A program made the translations under genes and the position numbers. A DNA stretch of 64,000 bases from Planctomycetota bacterium. Its GTDB lineage: Bacteria; Planctomycetota; UBA1135; GCA-002686595. Location: NCBI GenBank assembly GCA_002683825.1, contig NYUD01000073.1:1-64000 (forward strand). The letters run 5' to 3'. How positions within the stretch are numbered: the first letter of the stretch is position 1; each line of letters begins with the position of its first letter. The notes under the pieces are model-generated. The model saw only the letters and a program-made list of their open reading frames with translations. It did no database searches and had not been told where the DNA came from. Below, one piece after another: positions 62,138 through 64,000 of the stretch.

Positions 62138-63241
62138 ATGGTCTTCATACCTCCTGATCCCACGCGCTTCGCCGAGGCCGTCTCTTCCTGGCTGTCCGCG
62201 GGGGGGGCCGAGGACGATGTGGTGGTCTCCTGTCGTGTTCGCCTGGCTCGCAACATCGAGGGTTTCCCCTTCGTCTCCTGTCTGGAGCCCGGACGGGCGC
62301 AGGAAATATCTGCGACCCTCAGGGATCTCATGGTCCGCCAGAAGCTCGCCGGCGAGACGATCTGGATCGACATGGAGGAGGCCTCCCCGCTTCTGCGGCT
62401 CTTGCTCCGCGAGCGCCACCTGGTGAGCCGTGACCTGGCTCCCACCGATCCACGCCTGGCCAAGCGTCCCGGACGGGCGGTGGCCTTCGGGGCGGACGAG
62501 ACCCTGTCGGTCATGGTCAACGAGGAGGACCATGTCCGGCTACAGAGCTTCACAGCAGGGTTCGCACTGCGCGAGGCCTGGGCGAGTGCCCACCAGCTCG
62601 ATCTGATTCTCGAAGGACAGGTCGGTTTTTCCCATTCCCAGGAGTTCGGCTATCTCACCGGCTGTCCCACCAATGTCGGAACCGGTTTGCGGGCCTCGGT
62701 CATGATGCACCTGCCCGGGCTCGGCCTGGTGCGTGCCGAACTGGAGAAGGTGTTCAACGCGGCCCAGCGCACCGGATTGGCCGTGCGCGGCATGTACGGC
62801 GAAGGCAGCCAGGCGGCGGGGGACTTCTATCAGTTCTCCAATCAGGTCACTCTGGGTTGTACCGAGGAGGACCTTCTTGAAGAACTCGAGAGCCTCGTAC
62901 CCAGCATCGTCGATTATGAACGCCGCGTGCGGAAGGTCTTGCTCGAGGAGCAGGGGGCCGCATTGGAGGATCGCGTCCGTCGCTCCTTCGGCATGCTGCG
63001 GACGGCTCGCTCGTTACCGACCCAGGTGGCGTTGATTCACCTTTCCAACGTGCGCCTCGGCTCCTGTATGGGGATTCTGGAGAGCATCAAACCCCGGGAG
63101 TTGAATCGCATGACCGTTCAGATCCAGAAGGGCCACGTCAACGCCCTGGGCAGCGCTACACCGGAGCAGCTGGCCGAAGCCACCGAGCGCGACCGAATGC
63201 GCGCGACGCTTTTGCGCAAGCGTTTCGGAGAGTTCGCCTGA
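62138..63241 (+). CDS. mcsB: Protein-arginine kinase (ATP:guanido phosphotransferase)
   Basis: The product has 367 residues, near the usual McsB length. Phosphagen-kinase motifs: SCRVRLARNIEGFPF near 31-45, VNEEDHVRL near 127-135, and the nucleotide-binding GTGLRASVMMHLPGLG near 183-198 and VRGMYGEGSQAAGDFYQFSN near 216-235. In Firmicutes McsB phosphorylates arginines of repressor CtsR and marks damaged proteins for ClpCP. Its activator McsA and clpC are not nearby here. The ATG at 62138 (MVFIPPDP) is preferred because upstream codons give a basic Pro/Arg extension. Confidence 0.94.
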   Translation: MVFIPPDPTRFAEAVSSWLSAGGAEDDVVVSCRVRLARNIEGFPFVSCLEPGRAQEISATLRDLMVRQKLAGETIWIDMEEASPLLRLLLRERHLVSRDLAPTDPRLAKRPGRAVAFGADETLSVMVNEEDHVRLQSFTAGFALREAWASAHQLDLILEGQVGFSHSQEFGYLTGCPTNVGTGLRASVMMHLPGLGLVRAELEKVFNAAQRTGLAVRGMYGEGSQAAGDFYQFSNQVTLGCTEEDLLEELESLVPSIVDYERRVRKVLLEEQGAALEDRVRRSFGMLRTARSLPTQVALIHLSNVRLGSCMGILESIKPRELNRMTVQIQKGHVNALGSATPEQLAEATERDRMRATLLRKRFGEFA

Positions 63242-63251
63242 GTCGACGCGA

Positions 63252-63692
63252 CTACAGCTGTTTGCTCTCGCCCTGGATGTAGGCCGTCAGGGCCTGAACC
63301 TCCTGCCGCTTGGCAGCGAGGTGTTCGCGCAGGAGGTCCCGCAGGCTCAGAATGCCCAAAACCTTGCCGTCCCCGACCACCGGAAGGTGGCGAATGTGAC
63401 GTGACTGCATCTGTTTCGCGACATCGTTGACCCGTGCTTCGGGTCCGGCGATGAGGAGGTCCTCGCTCATCACATCGGCGAGGCGGACTTTCTCGGGATC
63501 GACTCCCGGTACAACGACGCGCGACATCAGATCCCGCTCGGTGAAAATGCCGAGCGGTGTACCACCTTCGTCGACCACCAGGACGCAGCCGACACGGGCC
63601 CGGTGCATCTCCTGGGCGGCTGCGAGGACGCTCTTCTCACCGGTCATGGAAAGCAACGAACGTTTGGTCAGGAGTGATCGAATCGACTTCAT
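63252..63692 (-). CDS. CBS-domain pair protein
   Basis: The product has 146 residues and consists of two CBS motifs (about 8-60 and 72-128): VLAAAQEMHRARVGCVLVVD with GTPLGIFTERDLMSRV, and RVNDVAKQMQSRHIRHLPVV with GKVLGILSLRDLLREH. Such stand-alone pairs bind adenosine nucleotides and report energy state. The partner is unknown. It converges on mcsB with a ten-base gap. Confidence 0.92.
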   Translation of the reverse strand: MKSIRSLLTKRSLLSMTGEKSVLAAAQEMHRARVGCVLVVDEGGTPLGIFTERDLMSRVVVPGVDPEKVRLADVMSEDLLIAGPEARVNDVAKQMQSRHIRHLPVVGDGKVLGILSLRDLLREHLAAKRQEVQALTAYIQGESKQL

Positions 63693-63750
63693 AGAGAACG
63701 GGTAAACTCAGAGCCCACACCCATTTTAGCCCCCCGAGGCGACTTGGGGA

Positions 63751-63770
63751 GCGGATCCACCTGGATCCGC
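63751..63770. repeat. Inverted repeat between the CBS gene and the right-edge gene
   Basis: GCGGATCC and GGATCCGC flank ACCT. It lies downstream of the right-edge gene and upstream of the CBS gene, both on the minus strand, so it may end or attenuate the first transcript. There is no U-tract. Confidence 0.35.
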
Positions 63771-63833
63771 CGCCGGGGGGAAAGTCTTTCCTTCGAGACG
63801 GAACGAAGACGGGCATGGCGCCCGGAGACACCC

Positions 63834-64000
63834 TCAGGGGTGGAGCGCTTTTTCCCGCGTCAGGAGCTCACGAACGGCCGCCACCAGGTTTTCTTCCATC
63901 AGGTCGGGTTCGATCCGGAAGGTCCCGTCCTTTACCGCCTGACCGCTGCGCACGCCGATCTGGCTGCAGCCGGCTCGCCAACCCGCCACGAGCTCGAGAG
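63834..64000 (-). CDS. C-terminal end of an unidentified gene (runs off right edge)
   Basis: The minus strand is open from the window edge to a TGA at 63834-63836, giving the last 55 residues of a protein. The end reads LVAGWRAGCSQIGVRSGQAV and later PDLMEENLVAAVRELLTREK. It uses the high-GC codons of the neighbours and no competing frame is as good, so it is probably a real gene. I do not recognise the family from this tail. Confidence 0.55.
   Translation of the reverse strand, partial: LELVAGWRAGCSQIGVRSGQAVKDGTFRIEPDLMEENLVAAVRELLTREKALHP

Overview
The window is GC-rich (roughly two thirds G+C by eye), densely coded bacterial DNA with no rRNA, tRNA, CRISPR array or insertion sequence that I could recognise. 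A planctomycete-like organism (Planctomycetota) is the best fit. The reasons are a pilin-like protein that combines a prepilin motif with the His-x9-Asp-Gly ending typical of planctomycete pseudopilins, zinc-ribbon proteins with one membrane helix, sulfatase-like enzymes, many tetratricopeptide (TPR) proteins, and Gram-negative features such as WaaA. This is inference; no marker gene fixes the lineage. TTG and GTG starts are frequent.

Region 1 (1-9.1 kb): the 5' part of a multicopper oxidase gene, running off the left edge and preceded by a striking array of six TGCGTA-type hexamers. Next come two convergent acyltransferase-3 proteins, one of them degenerate, a doubtful small gene next to a 17-bp perfect inverted repeat, a histidine kinase and NarL-type regulator pair, and a large secreted TPR protein.

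Region 2 (9.1-31.9 kb) is the outstanding part. A family-2 glycosyltransferase resembling polyprenyl-phosphate sugar synthases converges on a 17-kb minus-strand operon. The operon has eight tandem, diverged paralogues of TMTC-like proteins (GT-C-type membrane domain plus C-terminal TPRs) and one sulfatase-like lipoprotein. Six of the junctions are four-base NTGA stop/start overlaps. The promoter-proximal paralogue has lost the family's signature motifs. Divergently placed are a membrane sulfatase-like protein, a small membrane protein, a NIL-domain protein and a gamma-glutamyltransferase. A ninth TMTC-like paralogue lies at 49-51 kb, stop-to-stop with a UbiA-family prenyltransferase of the type that makes polyprenyl-phosphate-linked sugars, and a phosphomannomutase follows at 54 kb. 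I propose an expanded membrane glycosylation system (lipid-linked sugar donors plus many GT-C transferases with TPR acceptor-selecting domains).

Region 3 (31.9-49.3 kb) is mostly housekeeping: two zinc-ribbon membrane proteins, uvrB, uvrC, xerD, a DksA/TraR-type zinc-finger gene, class 1B pyrD, a receiver-domain fusion, secA, waaA, metK, the pilin-like gene and ubiA. Region 4 (51.2-64 kb) holds an aminotransferase, a threonine aldolase, phosphomannomutase, a secreted HEAT-like protein, arginase, a secreted glycosidase-like protein in an apparent operon with an SLC13-type transporter, the protein-arginine kinase mcsB, a CBS-pair protein, and the C-terminal end of an unidentified gene at the right edge.
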